DNA of 64,000 bases from an uncultured Phycisphaerales bacterium (GCA_903871935.1 CAIQIQ010000081.1:102995-166994), one strand, 5' to 3'; shown: positions 34,871-42,004, numbered from the stretch's first letter. Notes: a model not told the origin generated them from the sequence alone. Made by a program: numbers and translations.

Positions 34871-35340
34871 AGTGCGCCGGCCAAAGCCGGCGAGGTGCAG
34901 TGAATGCAAGAGTCACACAATGAAGGCATAGCGAGCCACATTGGCCCCGAGTCATGGGGAGGCGGCCGTAAGGCCGTTTCCCAAGCGTTGACAGGGGAGT
35001 GTATGGACTGGGTATTGAGCCTCGAAAACCGTATTGTTCGGAGTGCCGACGGCTTTACGTCGTTCGGAAGGCAACATCATCCGCTTCGCCAACGCGAGAA
35101 GCGGATGAACTCCGCGTGGTCTAAGACCCCAGCTACGTACCGACACACCTCGCGGGAGTGGCATCAAGTCACTCTCTTGGGAGCCAGCAATGGTTCCTTC
35201 ACGGAAGCCGGGAGATCCCCTGGTTCGACCTCGACGCGAGTCGGGGTCCGCATCGTGAATCCGCAAGGAACAAGACGATGATGCACGAACCGGGGAAGTC
35301 GGACAGGTCTAAGTACCCAGGAAGCCTGCGAAGTGAGCCC
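34871..35340 (+). mobile_element. Probable group II intron 5' remnant
   Basis: Starts with GTGCG, the group II intron 5' consensus, and contains structured segments resembling domain I (GCCGGCCAAAGCCGGC hairpin, CCCGAGTCATGGGG, GAGCCTCGAAAACCGTATTG). At 35278 a short frame begins MMHEPGKSDRSKYPGS, like the N terminus of intron-encoded reverse transcriptases of the type beginning MHERGKSD, but it soon loses similarity and no RT, maturase or domain V follows. I therefore read it as a truncated intron joined to Rhs fragment 2. The right edge is approximate. The identification rests on recall of typical intron sequence and needs a covariance search. Confidence 0.5.
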
Positions 35341-35396
35341 GAGGACCGGCAGTCTGTCATGGACTATCAGACCTTCTACGAGCAGGTGTATGTCAA

Positions 35397-36374
35397 ATGG
35401 CGTTATGCCGACCGGCGCAACGCCGAGGGAAGCGACCTGACCGAGGAGAATGCCGATCCAGCAAAAGGTATGATGGGCGCGGCTACCGCATGCAGAAGGT
35501 CATTGCCGGTGGCGATACATTTGACTACTACCAGAACGAGCAGAATCAGGTAATCGAGGTTCGAAGGAACGGCAGCGCCAACGCCTATGAGCAGTATGTC
35601 TGGGATCAACGCTACATCGATGCCTCCGTCATGGTCTATCGGGACACGAACACCGATGGCACGGTGGATCAGAAGCTCTACGTCGCGCAGGATGCGAACT
35701 TCGATCTTACGGCCACGATCAACGGTAATAGCGGCGCAGTGGTCAACCGTTTTGTCTATACACCGTATGGCGCAAGGAGCGTTTATACAGCGACATGGAC
35801 TGCGGGTTCAACGGACTTCTGGCTCGGGCATCAGGGTTTGATGCTCGATGCGGAAACGGGGATGTACTACAATCGCGGTCGTCAAGGCTATCACCCCACG
35901 CTAGGGACGTTCACGTCCCGTGATTCGCTAGGGTACATCGATGGCTTTTCGTTGATGCAGTATTGCGGCTCGAATCCGACTCGGTGGACCGATCCGCAGG
36001 GGACAGCCATGTGGGGCACTCCGGAACGTGTGCACTTTGATCCAGGTATACCGACCTTGGATTCATGCGACGAAGAGGGCAGTACTCGGGATAAGATCCT
36101 AGACAAGGGTATGGAATACACATACAAGCGAATAGTGAGTATCGTATGGAAGCCTTGCTGCCGACTCGTTGGTGGTGAGTTCAAGCCAGGCTACACAGTC
36201 ACGACCACCTATGAGCAGGCGACCTTGCCTGAGCGCACCACACTTTGGGAGACGTGCATATGTGGCAAATGGACAGTAGTTGGCTATGTTACCGACGGGT
36301 ATGTACAAATTAAGAAGACGAGAACCGTGGAGACGATTCCGTGTTTCACCAAGGAGCCCCCAGCCCTCGCATAG
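35397..36374 (+). CDS. Orphan Rhs C-terminal fragment 2
   Basis: A 325-codon frame; Rhs similarity starts near 35475 (YDGRGYRMQKVIAGGDTFDY). It runs parallel to fragment 1 through RDTNTDG, NRFVYTPYGARSVYTATW and GHQGLMLDAETGMYYNRGRQ to TDPQGT near 36000. The true start is lost, probably at the junction with the intron remnant. After the DPQG boundary a tip of about 125 residues differs completely from fragment 1 (KGMEYTYKRIVSIVWKPCCR, TTLWETCICGKWTVVGYV) and matches no toxin family I recognise. The following gene encodes a membrane protein, repeating the fragment-plus-partner layout seen just upstream. Confidence 0.8.
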   Translation: MALCRPAQRRGKRPDRGECRSSKRYDGRGYRMQKVIAGGDTFDYYQNEQNQVIEVRRNGSANAYEQYVWDQRYIDASVMVYRDTNTDGTVDQKLYVAQDANFDLTATINGNSGAVVNRFVYTPYGARSVYTATWTAGSTDFWLGHQGLMLDAETGMYYNRGRQGYHPTLGTFTSRDSLGYIDGFSLMQYCGSNPTRWTDPQGTAMWGTPERVHFDPGIPTLDSCDEEGSTRDKILDKGMEYTYKRIVSIVWKPCCRLVGGEFKPGYTVTTTYEQATLPERTTLWETCICGKWTVVGYVTDGYVQIKKTRTVETIPCFTKEPPALA

Positions 36375-36505
36375 GCCGGCCCAAATTGCGGCCACAAGTG
36401 GTGAGTGATCGAGTACCTCATGCCCTCAGTGTAACGAGCGTTATTGGGATTGATACGAAGCGAAAGTCCTCAGTGTCCTGCATATACATCTGAAAGCTAA
36501 ACTAT

Positions 36506-37192
36506 ATGCCAAAGGCAATCCCGTTGCCAGTGCTTCTCGCTCTTCTCGTTGGCGGAGGCTTTCTCGCAGGGCGCAGTTACCTCGCTGCCATCGACGGGAT
36601 CGCCTTTGCGCGTGGAAATCGCCTGTTCTTTGTCGAAAGCGAGGGAGGTGCTCTAACCTTTGAGGCTACATTCGACACAGCGATAAGGAGCATTTCACAA
36701 GGATGGCACATGTACCATCGGCGCCTACCGCAGACTACATTTGTGCCTGCGACGAATCTCTATGACCTGACCTCAACCAAGACCTATGGCTACTACGTCT
36801 CCAAGAACGGCGTTCCTGTTGACGTACACGTCCGCGACTACTCCCTGCTGGAAGACGAGAAACCGCGCCGGTTGGCAGGCTTTGCGATGCGTGAAGGTTG
36901 GGGCAGCGTGCCGCCAAGTATCAGAAGTGGCCTGCCAGGACAACTGAACCTCGCCCTTGCTCGGGTACGTTTCGCGGCCGTCGTGGTCCCGTGGTGGGCA
37001 TTGCTCTGTTTGTCTGCAATGCCCCTATGCCTTCGCATCTACGGGATCCTGCGCAGGCGAGAGAGAGTGCGGAAGGGACTATGTCTCCTCTGCGCCTATG
37101 ATATGCGTGCAACTCCAGATCGGTGTCCGGAATGCGGATGGATGGCCAGTTTGGTCGACGATCAGAAAACAGTGGGACGAGGATCCATCTAG
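36506..37192 (+). CDS. Membrane protein with C-terminal zinc ribbon, downstream of Rhs fragment 2
   Basis: 228 residues. A hydrophobic N-terminal segment (LPVLLALLVGGGFLAG) is followed by an extracytoplasmic domain of about 125 residues. A second helix (FAAVVVPWWALLCLSAMPL) then leads to a cytoplasmic tail with a rubredoxin-like knuckle, CLLCAYDMRATPDRCPECGW. This tail is widespread in planctomycete membrane proteins of unknown role. By position it could be the immunity partner of Rhs fragment 2, but the family is common without Rhs, so that link is weak. It is 131 bases from the Rhs stop, longer than for the first pair. Confidence 0.7.
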   Translation: MPKAIPLPVLLALLVGGGFLAGRSYLAAIDGIAFARGNRLFFVESEGGALTFEATFDTAIRSISQGWHMYHRRLPQTTFVPATNLYDLTSTKTYGYYVSKNGVPVDVHVRDYSLLEDEKPRRLAGFAMREGWGSVPPSIRSGLPGQLNLALARVRFAAVVVPWWALLCLSAMPLCLRIYGILRRRERVRKGLCLLCAYDMRATPDRCPECGWMASLVDDQKTVGRGSI

Positions 37193-37228
37193 CGAGTACG
37201 ATCTGGTGAATACGAGGACAACCACACG

Positions 37229-37414
37229 ATGACCCGCATTCCCCTTTCACAATCCTATCTCCAGACCTCCTGGCCCATTGCCGCCTTCAACGTGATGAGC
37301 AAGCCCAGCGGCGCTGGCTGCAATCTGGCATGCGAGTATTGTTTCTACCGGCATAACCACGGAAGGCACGAAGGCAAGACAAGCGACGAAGGAAGACGTG
37401 ATACGGGGACGTAA
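37229..37414 (+). pseudogene. Anaerobic sulfatase-maturating enzyme, N-terminal remnant
   Basis: Only 61 codons remain. FNVMSKPSGAGCNLACEYCF carries the radical SAM Cys-x3-Cys-x2-Cys cluster motif in the context typical of anSME, which converts the sulfatase active-site Cys or Ser to formylglycine. Similarity stops right after CFY, where sequence leading into the RAYT element (GATACGGGGACGTA) takes over. The rest of the roughly 400-residue enzyme is not found downstream, so this is a dead fragment cut by the mobile element or an associated deletion. Confidence 0.75.
37400..37413 (+). repeat. 14-base repeat GATACGGGGACGTA, copy 2
   Basis: Lies 55 bases upstream of the RAYT transposase start and is followed by AATAGTATTCCCG. 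The same 14 bases occur at 34857-34870. Probably part of the left end of the RAYT-type element. Confidence 0.55.
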
Positions 37415-37468
37415 ATAGTATTCCCGATTCCGTTGCTGCAGCATGCCCGATTCGGTACACTCCTACCC

Positions 37469-38191
37469 ATGCCGCGCCAAGCACGCATCGCACCGCCGGG
37501 ATACTTCTATCACGTCATGAACCGCACCGCCGGACGCTTTATCATGCTCCGAAAAGACCCCGACTTCGCCGCCCTCCGGCACATCCTCCTCCAGGCCCAC
37601 CAGCGCGAGCCCCTGCCCATCCTCGCTTACTGCCTGATGGGCAACCACTGGCACTTTGTCGTCCGGCCGACCAACAAAGGCCAAATGAGCCGCTTCTTCC
37701 GTTGGCTGACCCTCACCCATGCCGTCCGCTGGCGCGTGGCGCACCACAGCGTGGGCTACGGCCACCTCTATCGCGGCCGCTTCAAAGCCTTCCCGGTGCA
37801 GTCCGGCCAATCCCTGCGGGAAGTCCTGCGCTACGTCGAACGCAACGCCCTCTCGGCCAAACTCGTAGAACATGCCCAAGACTGGCCCTGGAGCAGCCTC
37901 TGGGCCAGACAGCAGGCGGACCCAGAGCTCACGTCCATCCTCAGTCCATGGCCCGCCGGCCGCCCGGCGAACTGGCTCCAGTATGTCAATCAGCCCCTTA
38001 CCCCACAGGAACTGACCCGCTTGACCACCAGCGAGAACCGCAATCGTCCCTATGGTCAGGACACCTGGGTCAGACAGGTTGTAGGCAAACTGGGCCTGCA
38101 GCACACAGTCCGTAACGAGGGAAGACCCGCCGCCGCCGTGCCCAATACGCCCACCAACTCCGCCACCCACGCCCGCGGAAAGGCCCCCTAG
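37469..38191 (+). CDS. REP-associated tyrosine transposase (RAYT, Y1_Tnp family)
   Basis: 240 residues from the ATG at 37469. It has the HUH motif of IS200/IS605-like Y1 transposases, GNHWHFVV (His60, His62), the conserved HLYRGRFKAF segment and the candidate nucleophile Tyr122 in EVLRYVERNAL. RAYTs are domesticated single-copy relatives that cut single-stranded hairpins of REP sequences. The extended C terminus after about residue 190 is polar and low in similarity. The DNA just downstream is rich in palindromes and direct repeats that could be its targets. The left end sits in a truncated anSME gene. Confidence 0.9.
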   Translation: MPRQARIAPPGYFYHVMNRTAGRFIMLRKDPDFAALRHILLQAHQREPLPILAYCLMGNHWHFVVRPTNKGQMSRFFRWLTLTHAVRWRVAHHSVGYGHLYRGRFKAFPVQSGQSLREVLRYVERNALSAKLVEHAQDWPWSSLWARQQADPELTSILSPWPAGRPANWLQYVNQPLTPQELTRLTTSENRNRPYGQDTWVRQVVGKLGLQHTVRNEGRPAAAVPNTPTNSATHARGKAP

Positions 38192-38356
38192 CCTTCCCAA
38201 GCCGCCCAAAATCGTGAAAGAATTCTGGCCGCGCGCAAGTGCCTGTCATTCCTAAACTTCCATTTTTGGCAGCCGCCCAAACACCCCATATATATGGAGG
38301 ACCTTCGCGCGCGCGGGTCCGGTTATTTGACAAGTGAATACCTCGACCAGTTGAAC

Positions 38357-38380
38357 GCCCATGGACAGCAGTCCATGGGC
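38357..38380. repeat. Perfect hairpin downstream of the RAYT gene
   Basis: GCCCATGGAC, loop AGCA, GTCCATGGGC: ten perfect base pairs. No T-run follows, so it is not an ordinary terminator. Hairpins of this kind are substrates of Y1/RAYT transposases, so it may be a REP-like end. Confidence 0.65.
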
Positions 38381-38438
38381 AAGGACCGTGAACCAAAGTG
38401 GAACAAAAGGAAACGTGTTCCGCCCTGGTCTGTGCGCG

Positions 38439-38637
38439 CTAACCTGCGCACCTTTGTCTGGGCAGTGATCTAGATCACACGACGCCACGGACTGCGCACA
38501 CGAACCTGCGCACCTTTGTCCTCGACCGCCGGCGCCGGGAACCAATGACGTCCAGCTAACCTGCGCACCTTTGCCGCATCGGTGATTTGGGTCACGCAAT
38601 GCCCGAAGATGCGCACTCGAACCTGAGCACCTTGCTC
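38439..38637 (+). repeat. Diverged tandem duplication, period about 117 bases
   Basis: Unit A (38439-38520) and unit B (38556-38637) share the same internal order. Each has GCTAACCTGCGCACCTTTG, then a GTGAT-N4-TCAC palindrome, then TGCGCAC, then CGAACCTG(C/A)GCACCTT. Each unit thus holds two copies of the short repeat 62 bases apart, and the units begin 117 bases apart. Confidence 0.8.
38464..38479. promoter_or_regulatory. CRP-like palindrome
   Basis: AGTGATCTAGATCACA contains the perfect palindrome GTGATCTAGATCAC and differs from the E. coli CRP consensus TGTGATCTAGATCACA only at the first base. A degenerate version, GTGATTTGGGTCAC, sits 117 bases downstream at 38582-38595. No promoter or gene start is close, so a classical regulatory role is doubtful. 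Confidence 0.45.
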
Positions 38638-38696
38638 ATTGAGGGTTGATCGTTCATTGGACATTGGGATCTGGTCATTGATCATTCCAGCAGGAC

Positions 38697-38705
38697 TTAT
38701 CCACA
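38697..38705 (+). promoter_or_regulatory. Perfect DnaA box 1
   Basis: TTATCCACA, the exact consensus, within ACTTATCCACAA, a 12-base context shared with the second box. Ten bases downstream lies a copy of the iteron-like repeat. Confidence 0.6.
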
Positions 38706-38813
38706 ATCACCCCGAACCTGCGCATCTGCGCCCCCAATTCAACCATAACCAACTGTCCCGACAGCACTTACCGCATAGGTGGTACTCCCGCAAACAACCT
38801 GCGCACCTGCTAC

Positions 38814-38822
38814 TTATCCACA
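38814..38822 (+). promoter_or_regulatory. Perfect DnaA box 2
   Basis: TTATCCACA in the same orientation as box 1 and 117 bases from it, directly abutting the last degenerate iteron copy at 38822. The 117-base spacing equals the period of the tandem duplication upstream, suggesting that one larger repeat unit was amplified. Confidence 0.6.
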
Positions 38823-38910
38823 ACCTGAAAATGCACACACCGGGAGCAGAACCGTGGGCGCCGGGCGTTCCACCAGAGTCTCGCACGGAAGGAATGTATG
38901 GGAAAATCGC

Positions 38911-40101
38911 CTACTGCTGCTTGATCTTGGCCAAGATCCCGACGGACTCGCTGCCGCCAGGCACGCCCCGCGATATCTCTTTGTCTGACAGATCTACACG
39001 CGCTGCCTCTTTTGCTTCCAGAAATGTTCCACGAGGCAGCCGCAATGCCGAATCCTCGGTCTTGATCAGGCTCTCGCTGTTAACCAGGAAAACGAAATCC
39101 ACCGACGGGCCCGGATCGACGACGATAGGGTCATCCGGCCGGGTCAGCAGCAGCCGTTCACCCTTCTGGTAGCTGCCGATCGGGAAATAATTGACGGAGT
39201 CATCCTTCCCTTTCACGACCAGCCGCACCGCCGCCGGCGTAAGCAGCGTGGATCCAGGGAGTGTTACCCGGACCACTACTGGAGTTGTGCCTTCAGATGT
39301 TATGGCAACCGAGTGCTCGCCGCGCACCACACCGACTTCGATATCCTCGGGATTATCCAGCACCGACCTTGTCGTGTAGACCTGTGAGACCGTTACTCCG
39401 TTGCTGACCGACGAGTACAGGACCGCGCTGCCGTTGAACGGTTGAGCCAGCCGCGTGCCAAACAGTTCCGTGGCATAATCCGGATGCACTTGCGCGAATG
39501 ACCGGTCACCCGCGAGCGAGCCCCCAGCGCTCAACGATGAGGTTAAACCCAGAACCGCCCCATCGAGCGGCAGGGGGACCATGGATGATGACGAGGCGCT
39601 GTCATAGCGGTCGCGCTCCAACTCATCCCACACGCCTATCTTCGTATCGTAAAGCTGCCGGGGCAGGTGCTTGAGCCCGATCTCAGGGCGACTCGCCACC
39701 GGAAGCCTCGAGTAGCCCCCAATGCTGGGCCCGAATGGCAGGGTCTGCGCCGCGATCGCCAGCACGCCTACCGTAAAGATCCCCGCCAACAGGCCGAAGA
39801 CGCCGGCGCCGATCTTGTCCACAAGAACACTGAACCGCACGTTCCCTGTCACCAGTCTATCTGCCAACAATCGCATCAGCACATAAGCCACGGCAAATAT
39901 CACCACCAGCGCCACCGCGTGGGCTTGCGCCGGCAGAGGCTTCGCCAGCAGCGATTCAGCGACTGGTTCGTGGTAGGCGACGGCAATCAATGCCGCCATG
40001 ATCGCCAGCACACATGAAATCATGGCGCTGAAAAATCCCTGGATGTATTGGTAGAAGGCAACGGCCGCCACCAGAACCAACATGATCATTCCGAAAACCA
40101 T
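38911..40101 (-). CDS. CvpA family membrane protein with extracytoplasmic C-terminal domain
   Basis: A 396-residue protein. The first 130 residues hold four membrane helices with the CvpA pattern (IGAGVFGLLAGIFTVGVLAI). The remaining 260 residues are soluble and beta-rich, perhaps extracytoplasmic, without a recognised fold. CvpA proteins are linked to colicin V production and envelope function, but their activity is not defined. It lies 34 bases after the GspE-like gene on the same strand, so the two probably share a transcript. The long C-terminal domain is unusual, since typical CvpA proteins are about 160-200 residues. Confidence 0.8.
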   Translation of the reverse strand: MVFGMIMLVLVAAVAFYQYIQGFFSAMISCVLAIMAALIAVAYHEPVAESLLAKPLPAQAHAVALVVIFAVAYVLMRLLADRLVTGNVRFSVLVDKIGAGVFGLLAGIFTVGVLAIAAQTLPFGPSIGGYSRLPVASRPEIGLKHLPRQLYDTKIGVWDELERDRYDSASSSSMVPLPLDGAVLGLTSSLSAGGSLAGDRSFAQVHPDYATELFGTRLAQPFNGSAVLYSSVSNGVTVSQVYTTRSVLDNPEDIEVGVVRGEHSVAITSEGTTPVVVRVTLPGSTLLTPAAVRLVVKGKDDSVNYFPIGSYQKGERLLLTRPDDPIVVDPGPSVDFVFLVNSESLIKTEDSALRLPRGTFLEAKEAARVDLSDKEISRGVPGGSESVGILAKIKQQ

Positions 40102-40135
40102 GGCTTACTCTCTTGCGTACTGACCCTGGATAGTC

Positions 40136-42004
40136 CTACTTGCCCGGCTTCTGCGGCCCTTGGCCGCGCCCACCGTGGCTGCCAGACTGAGTTCCTTGCC
40201 CAGGCCGTAAGCCCCCACGGGCGGCCTGGCTGCTCGGCGTACCTGAACCCGAGGGCGGGCTGAATGTGCCTGATGCCGAGGAGTGCGGGCCCGTCGCCGG
40301 ACCCGTCCCAGCCGGCGCAGGCTGGGCGCCGGTGCCTCCGGTTCGAGGATCCTGTTCCTGGCCGCGCATAGCCCGCAACACTTCCTGAATGCTGGTCTCG
40401 CCCTTTTCCACCATCTCCAGCGCCTGCTCCTGCAGGAACCGTCCACGCGCCTTCCTGATCAGGCTGCGCAGTTGGTTGGCCGACGCATTGGCCATCACGA
40501 CCTGCCTTGCCTCATCGTCAATCGCCAGCACCTCATACACGCCGACCCGCCCCTTATATCGCAATTCATTGCAGAACGTGCAGGCGATCGGGTTCCCCTT
40601 CTGATCCACCATGGGCTGCGTCCGCGCCTGGAAGAACTGGCCCACCTTTCCATGATCCAGGTTCAACTTCCGCAACGTCTCCGGATCGGGTTGATAGGGC
40701 TGCTTGCATGCCGAGCACAGCTTGCGCACCAGCCGGCCACAGATAATCATCCGCAGATGTTTGAGCGCCAGTGCATCATCACCGACAATCGCCCGGAAAT
40801 CGTTCAGCGCGTCAACCGCACTGCCCGAACGCATGCCGATATACACGCGCTTGCCCGTCTCCGCGAACTCTATGAGTTCCCGAACACTCTTGGGATTCGC
40901 CACCCCGGACATCAGCAGCGCATCGGGCTCCTGTGATACCACCCACTTCACCTTCTCCAACTCTTCATTCGGCGTTGCGCTGCGCGGCAATATGTTCTGC
41001 GTGATTCCTTCCAGATCGTCCTCTGGATCGCGCTCAATGGAAAGGATGTGCGTCAGGAAGGCGTCATGCCGCCGCAATATCGCATACGCCAGCGAAGTCA
41101 GCCCCTGACCCTTTGGCGCAGAGAGCAATATGATGCCGCCGGGCTCCGAAATCGCTGCCCCCAACTGCTCCAACTGCTGGTCCGACATCCCAAGCTTTTC
41201 CAGACTGTGATTATGCCGTCCCTGGGTATCCACCATCAGCTTCAGCGATTCACCCGCCGTGCTGCCGGCGGTATGGACCTGGATCTCATGGCGTTTGCCG
41301 TCAACGCTTGTCTGGATAATGCCTACCTGTGGTTTGCGTTTCTCCTCCACATCAAGTCGCGCAAGCCGCTTCAGCGATGTAATCGCGCTGGTGGCTCCGG
41401 TGCGATTGAACTGGCCGCCGTTATAAACCACCCCATCCACCCAATACTGCGTAAGCATTGCCCCTTCGATCGGTGTCAGTTCCAGCCTGTCCATCCCCCG
41501 CCGCAACGGCTCCGTCATCATCAATTGCACAATGTCATAGATCGGCCGCTCGGGGTTATCCTGTTCAGGCTGCTTCCATTGTTTGCCATCTTTAGAGGCC
41601 AGACTCACCAGCCCAGGCACTTCATCAAGGCCAACCTTCTTCTTGACTTTCCCGCTTCCAAACAGCTTGATCTCTTTGATCTCTGTCTTCAGATCCTTAA
41701 GCCCAACCTGCGCATTGCGCATCCCAATGTATGCCCCAAAGGATCCCAACATCAGCGTCAGGAACACTCCCAGCGCCCACCAGAAGCTGATCGGCATCAG
41801 CAGGACCAGCCCCCACGCCAGGATGTGTACCCCCATCATCCCCAGATTAGTTATCTCACGGGGCAGACGAGCAGCCGGCGCATCCTTATCCACCCATGCC
41901 AGCAGCCGCCACCATGCCAGGCTCAACACCAGCATCGTCACAACTTTATATATGCTGATGTACCCGCCAACCGGCACAGTTTGCATCAGGACCTGTAAGT
42001 CCAT
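40136..42004 (-). CDS. Membrane-anchored GspE/PilB-like protein with degenerate ATPase motifs
   Basis: 622 residues from the ATG at 42004 (AAGGAG 5 bases upstream). Three hydrophobic segments lie within the first 95 residues, unlike soluble GspE/PilB. The core has the secretion-ATPase layout, but Walker A reads SAPKGQGLTSLA, with Leu near residue 302 where the Lys should be. Walker B reads EPDALLMSGVAN, lacking the Glu-x-Arg-Asp of the family. The Cys4 motif is kept (CSACKQPY and CTFCNELRYKGRVGVYEVL). The tail after 530 is Gly/Pro/Ser-rich. It is therefore probably a non-hydrolysing scaffold or regulator of a type II secretion or pilus-like machine. No other secretion genes are nearby. Confidence 0.85.
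   Translation of the reverse strand: MDLQVLMQTVPVGGYISIYKVVTMLVLSLAWWRLLAWVDKDAPAARLPREITNLGMMGVHILAWGLVLLMPISFWWALGVFLTLMLGSFGAYIGMRNAQVGLKDLKTEIKEIKLFGSGKVKKKVGLDEVPGLVSLASKDGKQWKQPEQDNPERPIYDIVQLMMTEPLRRGMDRLELTPIEGAMLTQYWVDGVVYNGGQFNRTGATSAITSLKRLARLDVEEKRKPQVGIIQTSVDGKRHEIQVHTAGSTAGESLKLMVDTQGRHNHSLEKLGMSDQQLEQLGAAISEPGGIILLSAPKGQGLTSLAYAILRRHDAFLTHILSIERDPEDDLEGITQNILPRSATPNEELEKVKWVVSQEPDALLMSGVANPKSVRELIEFAETGKRVYIGMRSGSAVDALNDFRAIVGDDALALKHLRMIICGRLVRKLCSACKQPYQPDPETLRKLNLDHGKVGQFFQARTQPMVDQKGNPIACTFCNELRYKGRVGVYEVLAIDDEARQVVMANASANQLRSLIRKARGRFLQEQALEMVEKGETSIQEVLRAMRGQEQDPRTGGTGAQPAPAGTGPATGPHSSASGTFSPPSGSGTPSSQAARGGLRPGQGTQSGSHGGRGQGPQKPGK

Larger units (their letters stand above)
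38441..38835 (+). repeat. Iteron-like direct repeats AACCTGCGCACCTTTG
   Basis: Copies start at 38441, 38503, 38558, 38620, 38715, 38796 and 38822. The first three are identical over 16 bases; the others are degenerate (AACCTGAGCACCTTG, AACCTGCGCATCTG, AACCTGCGCACCTG, AACCTGAAAATGCAC). The spacings of the first four are 62, 55 and 62 bases. All have the same orientation, as in plasmid iterons. Confidence 0.85.
38192..38910. other. Intergenic block with palindromes, direct repeats and DnaA boxes
   Basis: 719 bases between the converging RAYT gene and cvpA-like gene, with no credible gene. It contains CCATATATATGG (38286-38297), a perfect 10-base hairpin (38357-38380), at least seven copies of AACCTGCGCACC-type repeats (38441-38835), two CRP-like palindromes and two perfect TTATCCACA boxes. 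An open minus-strand frame at 38470-38706 merely reads through the repeats. Confidence 0.75.

Noticed and set aside
34904..35281. Plus-strand open frame of 125 codons between the two Rhs cassettes
   Set aside because: The DNA looks like structured group II intron RNA sequence; the frame is a by-product.
38470..38706. Minus-strand open frame of 78 codons inside the repeat block
   Set aside because: It only reads through the direct repeats (repeated GAQVRVR-like translation), so it is not evidence of a gene.
38441..38835. CRISPR array
   Set aside because: The repeats are short, degenerate and unevenly spaced (26-95 bases), there are no uniform spacers and no cas genes.
38192..38910. Definite chromosomal oriC
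   Set aside because: DnaA boxes and iterons are present, but the flanking genes converge and no dnaA, dnaN, gidA or rep gene is near; kept only as a hypothesis.
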